Source: Spiroplasma cantharicola (GTDB taxonomy: Bacteria; Bacillota_I; Bacilli_A; Mycoplasmatales; Mycoplasmataceae). From it: a stretch of DNA of 64,000 bases. The DNA lies in NCBI RefSeq assembly GCF_001281045.1, contig NZ_CP012622.1:992001-1056000 (forward strand), written 5' to 3'. Within the stretch, counting starts at the first letter, position 1. Every line of letters begins with the position of its first letter. Below are positions 61,949 to 64,000 of the stretch, piece by piece. The position numbers and the translations under genes were made by a program. The notes beneath the pieces are model-generated. The model was not told where the DNA came from. It saw only the letters and a program-made list of their open reading frames with translations, and made no database searches.

Positions 61949-62789
61949 TTATTTTGGATTTATATTATTTTTAGGATTTTTTGTAAAATTAAAAGTATAT
62001 CTTGTACTATTTAATACACCATATCGAGCTCCATATTCACTAGGACTTAAAACCATTATTAAATCAGTTAATTCTCCATATTCCATATCATCTAATTCTC
62101 TTTGTGTAAATCTTTTGTTTGTTTTTGCATTAAATAAAAGATTTGGCTGATTTTTAAATATATTTGGTCCAAAAGCTAATGGAGTATATCAACCAAGTTC
62201 CAGAGTTCAATAATATTCATAAATTCACCCTATCATTTGACCATTAATACTTTCAAGTGTCTGATGATATCACAAAGAAGGATTTTCAATTGGAAAGCGA
62301 TTATTAGTTAATTCAGAATCACTTAAATCTAAATAATTATGTTTCATAAAATTAATAAAATCCATTTCGCCTACTAATCCTTTTGCCTACTAATCCTTTT
62401 AATTTTCCATTATCTGATGGAGCTACTTTCACTTCAAGAATTCTTGTTCCTGCACCATTTCTTCCATAAATATCTTCATTTATTAATTCTCCATTTTCAT
62501 CAATATTTCAAACGGATTTAATGCTTATATCATTTAAATCAATATCTTTTGAGTTTCTTGCCTCATTAATTCCTTCAGCTGCAAGATTTTGTAAAGTCAT
62601 ATAAAAATAATTAATATCCATTTGAAAATAAGACATTTTTAAAGAATATGTCACATAATCATTGGCTTCACTTATATGAAAATTTTTATCTATATCTTTA
62701 TTGACAATATTTGAAGATAATTGAGCAACAGGTACTACACTTGATCCTACAATTACTAAACTACCAATTAAACTAAATAATTTTAACAT
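61949..62789 (-). pseudogene. Secreted protein broken by a 16-bp tandem duplication
   Basis: The gene starts MLKLFSLIGSLVIVGSSVVP, an export signal with no lipobox Cys. Reading proceeds normally to GKLKGLVG at about residue 136, then a directly repeated 16-bp unit (62369-62384 and 62385-62400) shifts the frame: the shifted reading ends at a TAA at 62352-62354 after KRISRRNGFY. Removing one copy restores a frame that runs with typical composition, including seven UGA Trp codons, to a TAA at 61949-61951, giving 274 residues. The intact gene was therefore coding until recently, or the array switches it on and off. No family is recognised. A G-rich leader precedes the ATG. Confidence 0.85.
62369..62400. 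repeat. Two tandem 16-bp copies causing a frameshift
   Basis: GCCTACTAATCCTTTT occurs twice in direct succession with no mismatch. Sixteen is not a multiple of three, so each added or lost copy changes the reading frame of the enclosing gene. Confidence 0.95.
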
Positions 62790-62808
62790 TTAAAAAATTT
62801 TCTTTCTT

Positions 62809-62830
62809 CCAAACCCCACCCCTGCCACCC
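62809..62830 (-). promoter_or_regulatory. G-rich 5' leader of the broken secreted-protein gene
   Basis: The minus strand reads GGG-TGGCA-GGGG-T-GGGG-TTTGG, which is extreme for this genome. A -10 element (TATAAT, minus strand, plus coordinates 62879-62884) would place it in the transcribed leader, 20-40 bases before the ATG. Confidence 0.6.
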
Positions 62831-62932
62831 AATTTCTACATTTTCCTGTTGCATTCATTTTATGTAAAAAAATCTTTAATTATATAAAATAAAAAATGTA
62901 AAAATATTATTTATTAATTTATTAAAAAAATA

Positions 62933-63001
62933 AAAAAGTGATAATACAAATTTTAATAATAAAAATAATATTATTTTCATTATTATTTGAATATCACTTT
63001 A
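62933..63001 (-). terminator. Long terminator of the sugar-binding protein gene
   Basis: AAAAAGTGATA pairs with TATCACTTT across ~48 bases that themselves form A/T hairpins; a T-rich tract follows on the minus strand. Confidence 0.7.
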
Positions 63002-63020
63002 TATTTATATAACTAGATTT

Positions 63021-64000
63021 TTATTTTTTAAAATAATCTGGAATGATTACATTAACATCAATTTTTTCCATTATATTTTTTTCTTTATTAAGATTACTAT
63101 TTTCAATTTCTTCAATTACTTTTGCCATTGATTTTGTAGCCAAATCTGATGATGACATATGAATTGTTGCAAAAATGTTTTCTGTTGGTTTTTCTTTTCA
63201 ATTAGCAATTTGTGTAACTGAAATTGAGTCATAGTCATATCCTACAATTACTCCACCAAGTTTTGTAATTTCTCCAGTTTTTTCATCATATTCAGGAGTT
63301 AATCATTTTTTGCCTTCTTCACTTTTATTTAAAGCTGCCAATGCACCTCTAGCCATTGAATCTGAATGGGCATAAATTATATCTGCTTTTTTTGTAATTT
63401 CAGCTATATTGTCTGAAACTAATTTATTTGCTGTTGTTTCTAAATACATTCCATTAACACCTTCACCATTAATTGGAGGTGTATTATCTCCTTTAAATCA
63501 TGAGTAATCATAAGATTTAGTTTCTGCAAAACCTTTATGTCTTCCCTGAGCAGTTGGAGTTGAAGGATCTCCTCAAATTTCAAATACTTTTAATTTATCA
63601 TTTTCAGTTGGTACAACACCATTTTTAGTTAATAAGCTAAAAATTTCTTTTCCCATTTTTGAAGATGCTTCTTCAGCATCTTGATAGACTTGAAAGTTTG
63701 GTTTTTCACCCTCTTTTAAATCATTTGCAAATGGAATATTAACAGCTACTAATGGTATATTGTTTTGAACTACATACTTAGCAGCTTCTCTCTGAGTTGG
63801 GTTATTTTGTCCCATTATGACTCCCAAAGCTCCTGCATCAACTGCATTTTTTGTATTTGTTAACTCTTTATTTGAATCTTGTTGTGATGATGTTCATTTA
63901 ACTTTATATTTATTTTTATATTTATCATTTGATGATACATATTTATTTGCTGTATCTAATAAATCCTGTCAAAACGCATTTGGATCTTCTGGAATAATTA
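63021..64000 (-). CDS. Sugar-binding periplasmic-type protein, 5' end outside window
   Basis: The protein (C-terminal 326 residues visible) belongs to the periplasmic-binding protein type I group of sugar ABC transporters: QNNPTQREAAKYVVQNNIPLVAVNIP, the GDPSTPTAQGRHKGFAE hinge segment, IIYAHSDSMARGALAAL and VGYDYDS are characteristic of ribose/xylose-type binding proteins and their ligand-contact stretches. In Mollicutes such proteins are lipoproteins; the N-terminus and lipobox lie outside the window. UGA codons are Trp throughout. It ends at a TAA (63021-63023) before a long terminator. The sugar cannot be told from the sequence. Confidence 0.85.

Noticed and set aside
1391-63001. Inverted repeats as insertion-sequence ends or CRISPR repeats
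   Set aside because: Each repeat is intergenic with a T-tract at operon ends and no transposase or regularly spaced repeat array was found; they are terminators.
1-64000. Many genes apparently split by TGA codons (pseudogenes under the standard code)
   Set aside because: The tRNA-Trp(UCA) gene and the constant in-frame continuation show UGA = Trp; the fragments join into full-length proteins.

Overview
This is a gene-dense, very AT-rich window from a wall-less bacterium of the class Mollicutes. Three things show the genetic code: nearly every gene needs UGA read as Trp, the window carries a tRNA-Trp with anticodon UCA beside one with CCA, and TAA/TAG are the only stops used. Gene content (RNase J, an EzrA-like protein, ldh, pta-ackA, CoA-salvage genes, many lipoproteins, tandem DegV genes) suggests the Spiroplasma/Mesoplasma/Entomoplasma branch. 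That placement is inference; I do not claim a species. All products below are read with UGA = Trp, so many genes are much longer than a standard-code reading would show.

Layout. 1-4117 (minus): end of an unknown exported protein, then rsmD-gmk-rsmB. 4189-10454 (plus): def, RNase J with an amino-acid permease, a secreted protein and a membrane protein. 10549-14209 (minus): an unknown protein, pgk, a Panacea-domain (SocA-like) protein not visible in a standard-code reading, and gapA. 14330-23718 (minus): a replication/repair block in transcription order dnaJ-like, dnaE, polA, fpg, then dnaB and dnaI. 23734-26975 (minus): ezrA-like, thiI and a small membrane protein. 27245-27862 (plus): rpsD with a structured leader. 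27980-29926 (minus): pgsA, an SDR enzyme and tsaC, overlapping. 30040-30768 (plus): a DUF3800-like protein.

30811-37076 (minus): DUF948/YtxH pair with tyrS, two unknown charged proteins, pncB and a YtpR-type RNA-binding protein. 37157-39709 (plus): three tandem degV genes. 39758-42513 (minus): two tRNA-Trp genes, fur, acpP, two unknown membrane or surface genes (one with no AUG start) and tRNA-His. 42580-47055 (minus): a 1034-residue protein with a 2-oxoacid dehydrogenase E2 fold whose catalytic motif is altered, and a Pr6Pr-like membrane protein. 47146-53578: coaD-pta-ackA, coaX, a lysophospholipase-like hydrolase, ldh, and rplM-rpsI with a leader. 53746-64000 (minus): a surface module of lipoprotein, giant FtsX-like permease and second lipoprotein, a membrane protein, a secreted-protein gene broken by a 16-bp tandem duplication, and a sugar-binding protein cut by the window edge.

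How it works together. Central metabolism is fermentative glycolysis (gapA, pgk, ldh) plus acetyl-CoA to acetate ATP production (pta-ackA), with CoA genes (coaD, coaX) adjoining. Recurrent TAATG stop/start overlaps couple neighbours at five junctions. The observations most worth follow-up are the E2-like protein with a degenerate active site and a ~730-residue charged insertion, the Panacea protein whose start codon lies in a hairpin, the 16-bp duplication pseudogene with a G-rich leader, and the lipoprotein-FtsX-lipoprotein operon. No CRISPR array, insertion sequence, rRNA gene or prophage was seen, and no gene-free stretch exceeds 300 bases.
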